Positions 1 through 8,617 of a stretch of 64,000 bases of DNA are shown here, piece by piece. This DNA is from Lachnospiraceae bacterium MD308 (GTDB lineage: Bacteria > Bacillota > Clostridia > Lachnospirales > Lachnospiraceae): contig VIQU02000018.1 of the NCBI GenBank assembly GCA_010206225.2, forward strand, positions 1-64,000. The letters are read 5' to 3'. A program made the position numbers and the translations under genes. The notes under the pieces were generated by a model. It did no database searches. It was not told the DNA's origin and saw nothing but the letters and a program-made list of their open reading frames with translations. Within the stretch, counting starts at the first letter, position 1. The number at the start of each line of letters is the position of its first letter.

Positions 1-269
1 ACCTTGATATGAAAAGGCTGCGAATCCATTCCTCAGCAGCAATGGATGGACGGATGTTTATCCAGTATATCGCCCTGATATTTTCTTCTCAGATTAAAAA
101 CATCATGGATAAGGCCGGATGGTTCAAGAGCCATAATATGCAGGAAGTGATAGATGAGATGAAATCCCTACGGATGGTTTCTGTTGAAGGGAAACGTAAG
201 CAGATTTACACAACGGCAACAGCCTTTCAAAAAGAAATTATTGAACTCTTTGGGATTAACATCGGCTGA
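1..269 (+). CDS. IS1634-family transposase, C-terminal fragment (runs off the left edge)
   Basis: The reading frame is open from the first bases of the window (codons in frame from position 3), so only the last ~88 residues of a longer protein are present. The segment KRLRIHSSAAMDG followed by RMFIQYIALIFSSQI is what I recognise as the end of the DDE catalytic domain of IS1634/IS4-type transposases. These enzymes act in the cytoplasm and cut and rejoin insertion-sequence ends. Whether the copy is intact upstream cannot be seen. No terminal inverted repeat is obvious in the ~180 bases after the stop. Family assignment is from motif memory. Confidence 0.72.
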   Translation, partial: LDMKRLRIHSSAAMDGRMFIQYIALIFSSQIKNIMDKAGWFKSHNMQEVIDEMKSLRMVSVEGKRKQIYTTATAFQKEIIELFGINIG

Positions 270-453
270 CATATGTATAATTGATACGGGATTTTAGGAC
301 ATCATACTATCAGAACGCAACGAATTGTTTCCTCATCATACAAACTACCATTCGACAACCACATATACATCACCGAACAGTCCAATTCTCTTGACCCTCC
401 ATAAAGCCATATGTTACATTAATAATACAGGAAACCATTGGAAGGACAAAATC

Positions 454-1032
454 ATGAACAATACTACAGACTTATCTTCAAAATTAAAAGAGGCCCGTCA
501 GAAAAAGAATCTTTCTCAGAATGCTGTCGCCGAAAAGCTGAATGTTTCCCGGCAGGCTGTTTCTCGCTGGGAAACTGGAAAAGGCTCTCCTGATATCAAT
601 ACTTTACCTTTTCTCAGTGAATTATATGATGTATCTATAGATGAACTGCTTGGACATGAGGTCTCCATCTCCGAAAAGCATTCTCAAGATTCAAAAGAAG
701 GGATGTCCAATTTAGATGAAACATCCCCTGAAACTACCGAAACTAATAATAAGCTTGCAAATCCCAGGCTTATTCCCCCACACTTCAGCAATGCTTTCAA
801 CTGGGAATATGCTATTTTAATGTTGTTGTTGTTTCTGTCTAGCTTTATCATCTTTGTAGGGCTTATAGTATCTTTATATATTTTTATCTGGACATGGCGA
901 AACAGAAGACATTATAAATTAATTCTCATATTAGCAGTAATTTGTATTTTAATCGGATTAAATAATTTTTATACTTTTATAGATTATGTTTTTTTATCTA
1001 GTGATTCCGTAACTATAGAAAAAATTTCATAG
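454..1032 (+). CDS. Xre/HTH_3 transcriptional regulator with C-terminal membrane segments
   Basis: I chose the ATG at 454 (192 residues) because it follows GAAGGAC at the right distance and starts the helix-turn-helix directly; the longer frame has no such site. Residues ~7-60 form a classic HTH_3 domain (AVAEKLNVSRQAVSRWETGK, then an ELYDVSIDELLG end). A polar linker follows, then two hydrophobic segments (about 110-140 and 150-175) that should anchor the protein in the membrane. Regulators of this build are common in Firmicutes and usually control a neighbouring operon, but no target is evident. The stop codon lies inside the hairpin at 1022-1061. Confidence 0.8.
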   Translation: MNNTTDLSSKLKEARQKKNLSQNAVAEKLNVSRQAVSRWETGKGSPDINTLPFLSELYDVSIDELLGHEVSISEKHSQDSKEGMSNLDETSPETTETNNKLANPRLIPPHFSNAFNWEYAILMLLLFLSSFIIFVGLIVSLYIFIWTWRNRRHYKLILILAVICILIGLNNFYTFIDYVFLSSDSVTIEKIS

Positions 1033-1061
1033 CAATGTATAAATACATTGCTATGAAATTT
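1022..1061. terminator. Perfect 18-bp inverted repeat, probable bidirectional terminator
   Basis: AAATTTCATAGCAATGTA and its exact complement are separated by TAAA. The hairpin contains the stop codon of the Xre gene (1030-1032) and, on the other strand, the stop of the DUF5626-like frame (1051-1053). A/T-rich ends on both sides fit termination in both directions. Confidence 0.7.
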
Positions 1062-1380
1062 GAACTACTAATTTCTCATTCGAAATCTTAGCTCTTACTT
1101 TCGAGATTTCTATAATGTCACCATCAAATTTTAATGTTAGTGTGGCCTGAGTGTTACTATCTTTTGACAACATTGTTCCTTTATTTCCTTTTATATCTAT
1201 ATAAAATCCTGCTGTCCTATTGCCCTTTTTATTCCTTGATATTTTATACGTCCCATTCGCCACTCTTGCTATCCCCGGCACTTCTTCTGACTCTCCTTTC
1301 CCACCTCTATGGAGAACGATTATTCCAACTATACGGTTGGCAATTATTTCATTGACAAATCCTTCCCTTGTTGGTATATT
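1051..1380 (-). pseudogene. DUF5626-like remnant lacking its N-terminus
   Basis: The minus-strand frame is open from 1380 to a stop at 1051 but has no ATG with a ribosome site; the best internal start is a GTG at 1281. The segment VANGTYKISRNKKGNRTAGF, followed by a strand-rich tail ending KISNEKLVVQIS, resembles the C-terminal domain of secreted Lachnospiraceae DUF5626 proteins as I remember them. The usual signal peptide is absent and a middle stretch seems shortened, so I read this as a decayed gene. It may still be expressed from the GTG. Function unknown. Confidence 0.4.
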
Positions 1381-1392
1381 CTATATGTTCGA

Positions 1393-1410
1393 ATGTTGAT
1401 TAATCAACAT
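1393..1410. promoter_or_regulatory. MarR-type operator, perfect 18-bp palindrome
   Basis: ATGTTGATTAATCAACAT is perfectly self-complementary and lies 25 bp before the marR-like start. The core TTGATTAATCAA matches the short A/T-rich palindromes bound by MarR dimers, so autoregulation of the marR-adh-aldh operon is likely. Confidence 0.72.
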
Positions 1411-1435
1411 TTCATATTGTTTTAAGGAGTACTAT

Positions 1436-1918
1436 ATGATGGTAGACAGATTTGAGAATCTAACAAGCGGCATTACCCAGATATATAAAAGCATCCAGAA
1501 GATCAAGCGCTGCCGGATGGACTCCCTCGGTCTTAAGGGAACCCATGTCATGTGCCTTCACTATCTGTCCGAGTATCCGGAAGGCTTAACCGCCGCCGAC
1601 CTATGCGGCAAATGCAAGGAGGACAAAGCAGGCATTTCAAGGATTTTATCTGACCTTGAAAAGACCGGACTGATCGCCTACGCGCAGAAAAACACAGAAA
1701 AGGATACCAAAAGATACCGTGCAAAGGCATTTCTGACGGAAAAAGGCAGACAGTACGCAAAAAAGATGACGAATCTCATCGTACATGCTACCATTGCCGG
1801 CGGACAGGGTATTACCCCTGCTGAGCGAGACATTTTCTACCGCATACTTTTTCAGATTGCTGACAATCTGAATCAGGTCTGCCAAAATCTTGAAGGAAAG
1901 ACCAAACATATCAATTAA
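1436..1918 (+). CDS. MarR-family winged-helix transcriptional regulator
   Basis: A 160-residue protein, usual MarR length. The winged helix covers about residues 30-105: a recognition-helix region (TAADLCGKCKEDKAGISRIL), a wing with the charged KNTEKDTKRYRAK segment, and long helices at both ends for dimerisation. AAGGAG at 1424-1429 serves the ATG at 1436; a second ATG follows at once. The alcohol dehydrogenase starts 16 bases after the stop, so the three genes 1436-4585 look like one operon. MarR proteins typically release DNA on binding a small aromatic or reactive compound, so aldehyde or phenolic stress is a plausible but unproven inducer. Confidence 0.85.
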   Translation: MMVDRFENLTSGITQIYKSIQKIKRCRMDSLGLKGTHVMCLHYLSEYPEGLTAADLCGKCKEDKAGISRILSDLEKTGLIAYAQKNTEKDTKRYRAKAFLTEKGRQYAKKMTNLIVHATIAGGQGITPAERDIFYRILFQIADNLNQVCQNLEGKTKHIN

Positions 1919-1934
1919 AGAGAGGACACTAATC

Positions 1935-3191
1935 ATGCACAGAATCAGAAAAATATATTGCAGGACCTTCCAGACTGCATTTAAAATCGCGCTTCCCTTT
2001 CTCCCCTACCGGACCCCGGAGATCATCGGAAGCGTCAAAGGAATCCCGGATATCTTAAAAGAGAAAAAGTGCAGCAGCGTACTGATCATCACAGACTCCG
2101 TGATCCGGGAACTGGGACTGACAAAAAGGCTTGAAAAAGCGTTATCTGACCATGACATCCCGTTTTTTATCTATGATAAGACAGTTGCCAATCCGACCAC
2201 TGTAAATGTAGCGGCTGCTCTTGACCTCTATCACGAGCATAGCTGCAATGCGATCATCGGATTCGGCGGCGGCTCCAGTATGGACTGCGCCAAGGCTGTA
2301 GGCGCAAGGGTTGCGAAGCCGAAGCAGTCTCTCGCCAGAATGAAAGGAATCCTAAAAGTACATAAGAAGCTTCCTCTTCTTATTGCTATTCCTACCACTG
2401 CCGGGACTGGAAGCGAGACCACCCTCGCTGCCGTCATCACCGATGCCGATACAAGACACAAATATGCCATCAACGATTTCCCGCTGATTCCAAGATACGC
2501 CGTGCTGGATCCGAAAGTGACGATAAGTCTTCCGCCATCTATCACAGCCACTACCGGGATGGACGCCCTGACTCATGCCGTAGAAGCATTTATCGGAAAC
2601 TCTACCACTTACGGCACAAGAAAAAATGCCCTGATGGCAGTACAGCTCATCTTTGAAAATATTGACACCGTATACAATGACGGCAAAAATGTAAGCGCCA
2701 GAAGAAATATGCTCCATGCCTCTTTCTATGCAGGCTGCGCATTCACAAAGTCCTACGTAGGATACGTTCATGCAGTTGCCCACTCTCTTGGCGGAGAGTA
2801 CAATGTTCCTCACGGCCTTGCTAATGCAGTGATCCTTCCCTTTGTTCTGGAAGCTTACGGAGAGTCCATACACAAAAAGCTGCACAAATTAGCAGTTGCC
2901 GCCGGCATCTCAAAAGCGGACACTCCCGTCAGCGAATCCGCAGCCGCTTTCATACAGGCTATTAAGGATATGAAGCAGCGCTTTCACATCGGGGATCATA
3001 TACCAGAGATTCAAGACGTTGATATTCCGAAGCTCGCCCATTATGCGGACAAAGAAGCAAACCCGCTCTATCCGGTGCCCGTCCTGATGGATAAAAGGAA
3101 ACTCGAACAATTTTACTATCAGTTGATGGATGACACACAAATAGATGACGCACAGACAGACGATTCCGGCAAACCGCAGGAACAGTTATAA
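1935..3191 (+). CDS. Iron-containing alcohol dehydrogenase
   Basis: Group III metal-dependent alcohol dehydrogenase, interconverting an alcohol and an aldehyde or ketone with NAD(P)H in the cytoplasm. The start at 1935 (418 residues) follows AGAGAGG; an in-frame ATG at 1890 overlaps marR and is less likely. The cofactor-binding GFGGGSSMD is at residues 109-117 and TAGTGSE at 155-161. The metal ligands of the family are visible as D210 and H214 (MDALTHAVE), H279 (GYVHAVAH) and H293 (VPHGLAN). About 35 extra residues precede the core. It is paired with the aldehyde dehydrogenase 14 bases downstream, implying a two-step alcohol-aldehyde-acid route or aldehyde detoxification. Substrate unknown. 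Confidence 0.88.
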   Translation: MHRIRKIYCRTFQTAFKIALPFLPYRTPEIIGSVKGIPDILKEKKCSSVLIITDSVIRELGLTKRLEKALSDHDIPFFIYDKTVANPTTVNVAAALDLYHEHSCNAIIGFGGGSSMDCAKAVGARVAKPKQSLARMKGILKVHKKLPLLIAIPTTAGTGSETTLAAVITDADTRHKYAINDFPLIPRYAVLDPKVTISLPPSITATTGMDALTHAVEAFIGNSTTYGTRKNALMAVQLIFENIDTVYNDGKNVSARRNMLHASFYAGCAFTKSYVGYVHAVAHSLGGEYNVPHGLANAVILPFVLEAYGESIHKKLHKLAVAAGISKADTPVSESAAAFIQAIKDMKQRFHIGDHIPEIQDVDIPKLAHYADKEANPLYPVPVLMDKRKLEQFYYQLMDDTQIDDAQTDDSGKPQEQL

Positions 3192-3205
3192 AAGGAGGTC
3201 CTCTT

Positions 3206-4585
3206 ATGAATGCAAATGAAATCAAAGAACTCGTCCTTAAGCAGCGCAAGTTTTTCCGCACAGGCGTCACTCTGCCTGTGGGTACAAGGCTTAAGGCGCT
3301 CTTAAAGCTCAAGGCATGTATCTTAAGATATGAAGACGAAATACATGCAGCGCTAAAAAAAGACCTTGGAAAAAGTGACTTTGAAAGCTATATGTGCGAG
3401 ACCGGCATGACCTTAAGCGAGCTTTCCTATATGATAAAGCATATCTTTTCTTTCACAAAAGAAAAGAACGTGTGGACTCCTTTGGCGCAGTTTTGCTCAC
3501 GGAGCTATAAGAAGCCTTCTCCTTACGGTGTCGTACTGATCATGAGTCCGTGGAATTATCCATTTATGCTGACGATGGAGCCTTTGATCGACGCAATCGC
3601 CGCCGGAAATACAGCGATCGTAAAGCCAAGCGCCTATTCACCTTATACAAGCGAAATCATCAGAAAAATTATCGGAGAATGCTTTGAAAGGGAGTACGTA
3701 TCTGTTGTCACTGGCGGAAGGGCGGAAAATACCTGCCTGCTGAACGAACATTTTGATTATATCTTTTTCACCGGAAGTCAGACAGTCGGAAAAGAGGTCA
3801 TGAAAAAGGCGTCCGCCCATCTCACCCCTGTCACTTTGGAACTTGGCGGTAAAAGTCCCTGTATTGTTGATAAAACTGCCAATATAAAGCTCGCCGCAAA
3901 GAGAATCGTATTCGGCAAATACTTAAACTGCGGCCAGACCTGTGTCGCTCCGGATTATATCTACTGCGACCGCGCCGTAAAGGATAAGCTGATAAATGCT
4001 ATCCGGCATCAGATAAAAAAGCAGTTCGGTCAGAATCCTCTGAGCAATAAAAACTACGGAAAGATCATCAACGAAAAACATTTTGACCGCATTGTAAGCG
4101 TGATTGATGATTCTAAGGTCGTCTGCGGCGGAAAACACGACCGCAGTGCGCTTCGGATAGAACCTACAGTTATGGACCGTGTTACCTTCAGCGATCCCGT
4201 GATGCAAGAAGAGATCTTCGGTCCGGTGATGCCTGTATTGATATACGACTCTCTGGACGAGGTGATCACCAATATTAATGCTCTGCCCCATCCGCTGGCT
4301 CTTTACCTTTTTACTTCCAGCAAAGAAACCGCGAAGCGGATTACCTCGCGGTGCGGATTTGGAGGCGGATGTATCAATGACACTATCATCCATCTGGCCA
4401 CAAGCGAGATGGGATTTGGCGGATTCGGCGAAAGCGGCATGGGTGCCTACCACGGGAAAACCGGCTTTGATACCTTTTCCCATTATAAAAGTATTGTAGA
4501 TAAGAAAACATGGATGGATCTTCCTATGCGCTACCAGCCTTATCGGAAAATATACAATAAACTGATTCACATTTTCTTAAAGTAA
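3206..4585 (+). CDS. Aldehyde dehydrogenase, ALDH3-like
   Basis: Oxidises an aldehyde to a carboxylate with NAD(P)+. 459 residues, the short ALDH3 length. MSPWNYPF (113-120) is the cofactor-binding signature, ELGGK carries the general base E212, and GQTC carries the nucleophile C246. The C-terminal ~35 residues are basic and amphipathic (PMRYQPYRKIYNKLIHIFLK), resembling the membrane-associating tails of fatty-aldehyde ALDH3 enzymes, so a long-chain or membrane-derived aldehyde is possible. AAGGAGG at 3191-3197 overlaps the stop of the alcohol dehydrogenase, so the two are tightly coupled under the MarR-like regulator. Confidence 0.9.
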   Translation: MNANEIKELVLKQRKFFRTGVTLPVGTRLKALLKLKACILRYEDEIHAALKKDLGKSDFESYMCETGMTLSELSYMIKHIFSFTKEKNVWTPLAQFCSRSYKKPSPYGVVLIMSPWNYPFMLTMEPLIDAIAAGNTAIVKPSAYSPYTSEIIRKIIGECFEREYVSVVTGGRAENTCLLNEHFDYIFFTGSQTVGKEVMKKASAHLTPVTLELGGKSPCIVDKTANIKLAAKRIVFGKYLNCGQTCVAPDYIYCDRAVKDKLINAIRHQIKKQFGQNPLSNKNYGKIINEKHFDRIVSVIDDSKVVCGGKHDRSALRIEPTVMDRVTFSDPVMQEEIFGPVMPVLIYDSLDEVITNINALPHPLALYLFTSSKETAKRITSRCGFGGGCINDTIIHLATSEMGFGGFGESGMGAYHGKTGFDTFSHYKSIVDKKTWMDLPMRYQPYRKIYNKLIHIFLK

Positions 4586-4613
4586 ATGTTAGAAAACCGT
4601 AACGCTTTCAGCC

Positions 4614-4680
4614 TTGAGTAACGTATAGTATATGATATAATGATATTGGTGCCGGAATGGTTTCCGGCGCTAATTTTTTG
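4614..4680 (+). promoter_or_regulatory. Promoter followed at once by a terminator-like leader hairpin
   Basis: TTGAGT (4614-4619), 16 bp, TATAAT (4636-4641) with an extended TGA before the -10. Then GCCGGAA-TGGT-TTCCGGC (4651-4668) and a run of six T (4674-4679). The hairpin ends the aldehyde dehydrogenase transcript or acts as an attenuator in the deacetylase leader; it would sit only a few bases after the predicted transcription start. Confidence 0.6.
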
Positions 4681-4695
4681 AAAGAGGACATCATT

Positions 4696-5715
4696 ATGAG
4701 CCGCAAAGGGAACTATATCAGTTCGAAAAAACGCAGATACAGATGCATCCGGCGCGTGATGCTTTTCATACTCATCCTTCTTATCGCCGTATTGTGCGGT
4801 ATCCTTGTATGGCAGAAGAAAGAGGCGGCAGATGCAAAAAAGGCTGAAAAAGCGAAGCTTGAAGCAGAAGCCAAGGCGGAAGAAGAAGCCAGACAGGCAG
4901 AGCAGGAAGCACAAAAGGAGCAGGAAAAGCAGACAAAAGCGGCTGAAGAAGAAAAGGCAGCCAAAGAGACAGAAGCCGCCAAAGAAGCAGCCATAAATAA
5001 GGAAGTTCAGACAGCCGAGAACACAGCGACGCAGGACAATCACAAGACCAACGGTCTTGCCATCTGCATGTATCACTATGTATACGACAAGGACAATCCA
5101 CCGAAAGATGAACTGAACAGCAATTTTATCGAGGTTCACGCACTGGAAGACGAGCTTAAGTATCTGACCGAGAATAATTACTACTACCCCACATGGGAAG
5201 AAGTCAAACAATATGTGGAAGGCGATCTTCTCCTTCCCGAAAAGAGTGTGGTGCTCACTTTCGACGACGGCGCCTACAGCTTTCTCAACCTGGGCGTACC
5301 TCTCTTTGAGAAATATAAAGTGCCCGTCACTTCGTTTCTGATCGGGAACATCGACGGCGAAGAGAAAGTCAAAAAATATGCCAGTGAGTATATGACCTTC
5401 CAGTCCCATTCCTACAATATGCACCGGGGTGGCGGCAATATCGGCCATGGAGGAATCTTTCCGGTCATGGATCATGATGAAGCTGTTGCCGACTTACAGA
5501 AATCTATCGAAGTCGGCGGCAACGGCGATGCATTTGCCTACCCTTACGGCGATTATAACGATAGCTGCGTACAGGCAGTAAAGGATGCAGGTTTCAAATG
5601 TGCCGTTACAACAGAATACGGACGTGCAAAACCGGGCGATAATCCGCTCCTGCTTCCGCGCGTCCGCATGTCCATGGGACAGTCGCTGGAAAGCTTTAAA
5701 AAGTTAGTCGAGTGA
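4696..5715 (+). CDS. Membrane-anchored polysaccharide deacetylase (NodB/CE4)
   Basis: Start at 4696 (339 residues), six bases after AGAGG. Residues 21-40 form a signal anchor. Residues ~41-110 are almost entirely Ala, Glu, Lys and Gln, a long charged helix or coiled coil spacing the enzyme from the membrane. The NodB domain starts near 120 (ICMYHYV) and shows the catalytic LTFDDG at 187-192, a QSHSYNMH metal site near 236-243 and FAYPYGDYND near 280-289. Such enzymes remove acetyl groups from peptidoglycan or other surface N-acetylhexosamine polymers outside the cell. The gene ends 12 bases inside the convergent YdcF gene. Confidence 0.88.
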   Translation: MSRKGNYISSKKRRYRCIRRVMLFILILLIAVLCGILVWQKKEAADAKKAEKAKLEAEAKAEEEARQAEQEAQKEQEKQTKAAEEEKAAKETEAAKEAAINKEVQTAENTATQDNHKTNGLAICMYHYVYDKDNPPKDELNSNFIEVHALEDELKYLTENNYYYPTWEEVKQYVEGDLLLPEKSVVLTFDDGAYSFLNLGVPLFEKYKVPVTSFLIGNIDGEEKVKKYASEYMTFQSHSYNMHRGGGNIGHGGIFPVMDHDEAVADLQKSIEVGGNGDAFAYPYGDYNDSCVQAVKDAGFKCAVTTEYGRAKPGDNPLLLPRVRMSMGQSLESFKKLVE

Positions 5716-6426
5716 TGCAAAAGGCTTATCATTCGTCACATTTCCATTCCCCGTCACAGGTATGACATCTCCAAGATAGGTCGGCTTGGGTTTCGCGATC
5801 GTATATCCTACATCCTTAATCCTTGCCGCCGCTTCTCTAAGCTTCCGGTATTTATCACCGCTGTATACTCTTGTGTCACAGGTTACTCCCTTTGCTTCAA
5901 TCCCCAATGCTTTTGCATCATAAAGCGCCCGGTACATATGATACTTCTGTGTCACTACGATAAGATTTTCTGCCTCAAATATTTCCTTCGCCCGATACAT
6001 ACTTTCATATGTGGAAAATCCCGCATGATCCATGAAGATACACTCGGAAGGCACGCCCTGCTCTATCGCATAGCTTTTCATAGCGTTCACTTCATCATAA
6101 TCATCTCTCCCATGATCACCGCTCATGATCATGCGGTCCGTAATCCCAGACTTGTAAATAGATATTCCCGTATCAAGCCGTTCTTTTAACATCTTACTCA
6201 GGCTTCCGTCCGGCCTTACCTGCGCGCCAAGCACCAGCACCGCGTCAATCTGATTTTCTCCTCCCTGCCCTTCCTGAAGCTGTTCTATCGCTGTGATCCG
6301 TTTCCCGGCTGTCATTTTCACAAACCCATTGATTCCTAATACCGCCGCAGCAATCACAACGATAAAAGCCAGAAAAATCTTTATCAGTTTTTCTGGCTCA
6401 AATATACGTTTACATCTCTCTCTCAT
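5704..6426 (-). CDS. YdcF/SanA-like DUF218 membrane protein
   Basis: A 240-residue protein with one N-terminal membrane helix (~14-37) and an extracytoplasmic DUF218 domain. Family marks are VLVLGAQVRPDGSLS (~63-77), LKERLDTGISIYKSG, IMSGDHGRDDYDEVNAMKSY and a QKYHMYRALY segment. SanA, the E. coli relative, affects envelope permeability and vancomycin exclusion, but the biochemical activity of the family is unresolved. Its last four codons overlap the end of the convergent deacetylase gene, another envelope protein. Confidence 0.82.
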   Translation of the reverse strand: MRERCKRIFEPEKLIKIFLAFIVVIAAAVLGINGFVKMTAGKRITAIEQLQEGQGGENQIDAVLVLGAQVRPDGSLSKMLKERLDTGISIYKSGITDRMIMSGDHGRDDYDEVNAMKSYAIEQGVPSECIFMDHAGFSTYESMYRAKEIFEAENLIVVTQKYHMYRALYDAKALGIEAKGVTCDTRVYSGDKYRKLREAAARIKDVGYTIAKPKPTYLGDVIPVTGNGNVTNDKPFASLD

Positions 6427-6568
6427 TGTATATCTCTCCTTTTTGTATGTTCGCTATGAATCATTCCGCACTTTATATTCGCCTAAGCCGCATGGCTTCT
6501 GACCCTTATATCATACAAAAATGCACACCGATATACAAGAAGGTTAATATATTCTTAAGATAAAAAGC

Positions 6569-8617
6569 TTAATTAATCTTTTTCAGATAATAGAATCCAT
6601 ACGCCGGAACATTCAGTGCAACCGGCTGTACGATCTGCCCGGTAAGGATATCCTCATAAATACCATCCGTCTCATTTACCCACGCAATACGGTCATTTTC
6701 ACTGAAATTAAAGAATCCTATGATCTTATCTCCATCATAATACCTTCCCATTCCCAGAATGCCCGCATCCCATGTATCAATCGTCCATGAATCCGCATAA
6801 GACACAAATGCCTTCTCACTTTTACGAATCTTCTCAAGCTTTCCAAGACTGCCAAATATCTTTCCTTCCACTGTACTTGGATCATTCGTCTTCGCAGCAT
6901 TCTCCCAGTTCATCCTTCCTCTGTGGATATAACGTGAATCATCTGCTTTATTAGAATCCTCCTTATATGTGTAGTCATTGACCTGCGCAATCTCATCTCC
7001 GCTGTAGAGCACCGGAATCCCCGACTGCATGAACATATACGCATGAAGAGTAACGTCAAACCGGATCGCCCTCTCCATCGCGGCCGCATCCTGTTCAAAT
7101 CCTGCTTTTTCAATTCCGCACATGGAAGCAGTCGTCGCACAGAACCGTGCATCTCCGCTGACCGGATCCGCATTGTAAAGTTCGCCCCGGCTGTTGCTTT
7201 CCCCAGCAATACCCTGAAAATAATCATTCAGATACTGCTTATGAGAACGCTCTCCTTTGCCCTCCGTCATCAATGTTCCATAATCCAGTCCCCACCCGAT
7301 ATCATCATGACAGCGGAGATAATTCAAGAACACATACTCTTTTGGCAGACCGTTTACAATGTCAAGCTGCTTCTTCAACAGGCTCACATCCCGCGTCGCC
7401 ACTGTGTGCCATGTAGTAGCCATCGTCGTGACATTATATAACATATGGCATTCCGGCTTCTCAACTGTTCCAAAGTACGGAACAACCTTTTCCGGCTCCA
7501 TTACCACTTCACCCAAAAGCAGAACGCTTGGACACACAATCTCGCTGATAATTCTCATCATGCGGACGATCGTATGTACCTGCTTTAAATTCCTACACTG
7601 GGTTCCAAGCTCTTTCCAGATATAAGGAACTGCATCAATACGGATAATATCAATTCCTTTATTGGCAAGATAAAGGAAATTATACATCATCTCATTAAAT
7701 ACTCTCGGATTTTTATAATTCAGGTCCCACTGATATGGATAGAACGATGTCATAACAAAATGCCCCACATCCGGAAGCCATGTAAAATTGCCCGGCGCCG
7801 TTGTCGGAAATACCTGCGGCACAGTCTGCTCATACATCTTAGGGATCGTATCATTGTTAAAGAAAAAGTACCGGCTCATATACTCGCCGTCTCCCTGACG
7901 CGCCCGCTTCGCCCACTCATGATCCTGCGAAGTATGGTTCATAACAAAATCCATACATACATTCATATTCTTTTTGTGGCAGGCTGCGGTCAGATCTTCC
8001 AGATCCTCCATCGTCCCTAGTTTTTCCTGAACCTTACGGAAATCTGCAACCGCATATCCTCCGTCCGAACGTCCCTCTACCGTATCAAGGAACGGCATCA
8101 GATGAATGTAATTCACGTTACATTTTTCAAGATAATCAAGCTTCTCTTGTACACCCTTCATGTTGCCCGCAAAATTATCGATATAGAGCATCATTCCAAG
8201 CATATCATTGCTTTTGTACCAATTCGGATCTGCCTCACGCGCACTGTCAATTCCTTTCAGTTCTTTATTTCTCTCTTCGTAAAAACGGTAAAGATTGTCG
8301 CACAGCTCTGCGAACATGGAATCATTCTCATACAATTCAATGTAGAGCCATTTTAATTCATCCAGATGTTTTTCAAACCGTCTTACAAAAACTCTGTCTC
8401 TTTTATCTTGATTCTGAGAGTCTGTCTCTTCTTCTGCCTGTACTTCTGCCGCCTCTGCTCTTGTCTCTTCTTCTGCCTGCGCTTCTGAATCCATCACTTC
8501 CGGATCCACTTGTACCGTCTGCTCCTCTGCTTCCTGCTTGGTCTGTACTTTTAAATTCTCTGCTGCTGCTCTTCTTGCAACGGCTTTCTTCTTTTTTCTT
8601 GTCGATCTGCTGCCCAT
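6569..8617 (-). CDS. Amylosucrase-like GH13 alpha-glucosyl transferase/hydrolase
   Basis: Start at 8617 (682 residues) behind AAGGAGTGG. Residues 1-75 are a basic then Glu/Ala-rich low-complexity extension absent from typical amylosucrases. After it the architecture follows GH13 subfamily 4: an all-helical N domain, then the barrel with DFVMNHTS (region I), IIRIDAVPYIWKELG with the nucleophile Asp (II), LLGEVV with the acid/base Glu (III) and YLRCHDDIGWG (IV). The HDDIGWG form of region IV is characteristic of amylosucrases, which build alpha-1,4-glucan from sucrose. There is no secretion signal, so it is cytoplasmic. Sucrose as substrate is inferred. Transcription is monocistronic from the promoter at 8654-8682. 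Confidence 0.78.
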   Translation of the reverse strand: MGSRSTRKKKKAVARRAAAENLKVQTKQEAEEQTVQVDPEVMDSEAQAEEETRAEAAEVQAEEETDSQNQDKRDRVFVRRFEKHLDELKWLYIELYENDSMFAELCDNLYRFYEERNKELKGIDSAREADPNWYKSNDMLGMMLYIDNFAGNMKGVQEKLDYLEKCNVNYIHLMPFLDTVEGRSDGGYAVADFRKVQEKLGTMEDLEDLTAACHKKNMNVCMDFVMNHTSQDHEWAKRARQGDGEYMSRYFFFNNDTIPKMYEQTVPQVFPTTAPGNFTWLPDVGHFVMTSFYPYQWDLNYKNPRVFNEMMYNFLYLANKGIDIIRIDAVPYIWKELGTQCRNLKQVHTIVRMMRIISEIVCPSVLLLGEVVMEPEKVVPYFGTVEKPECHMLYNVTTMATTWHTVATRDVSLLKKQLDIVNGLPKEYVFLNYLRCHDDIGWGLDYGTLMTEGKGERSHKQYLNDYFQGIAGESNSRGELYNADPVSGDARFCATTASMCGIEKAGFEQDAAAMERAIRFDVTLHAYMFMQSGIPVLYSGDEIAQVNDYTYKEDSNKADDSRYIHRGRMNWENAAKTNDPSTVEGKIFGSLGKLEKIRKSEKAFVSYADSWTIDTWDAGILGMGRYYDGDKIIGFFNFSENDRIAWVNETDGIYEDILTGQIVQPVALNVPAYGFYYLKKIN

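Noticed and set aside
4713-4996. Long open frames on both strands over the deacetylase linker
   Set aside because: They are produced by the repetitive Ala/Glu/Lys codons of the linker and have no ribosome sites.
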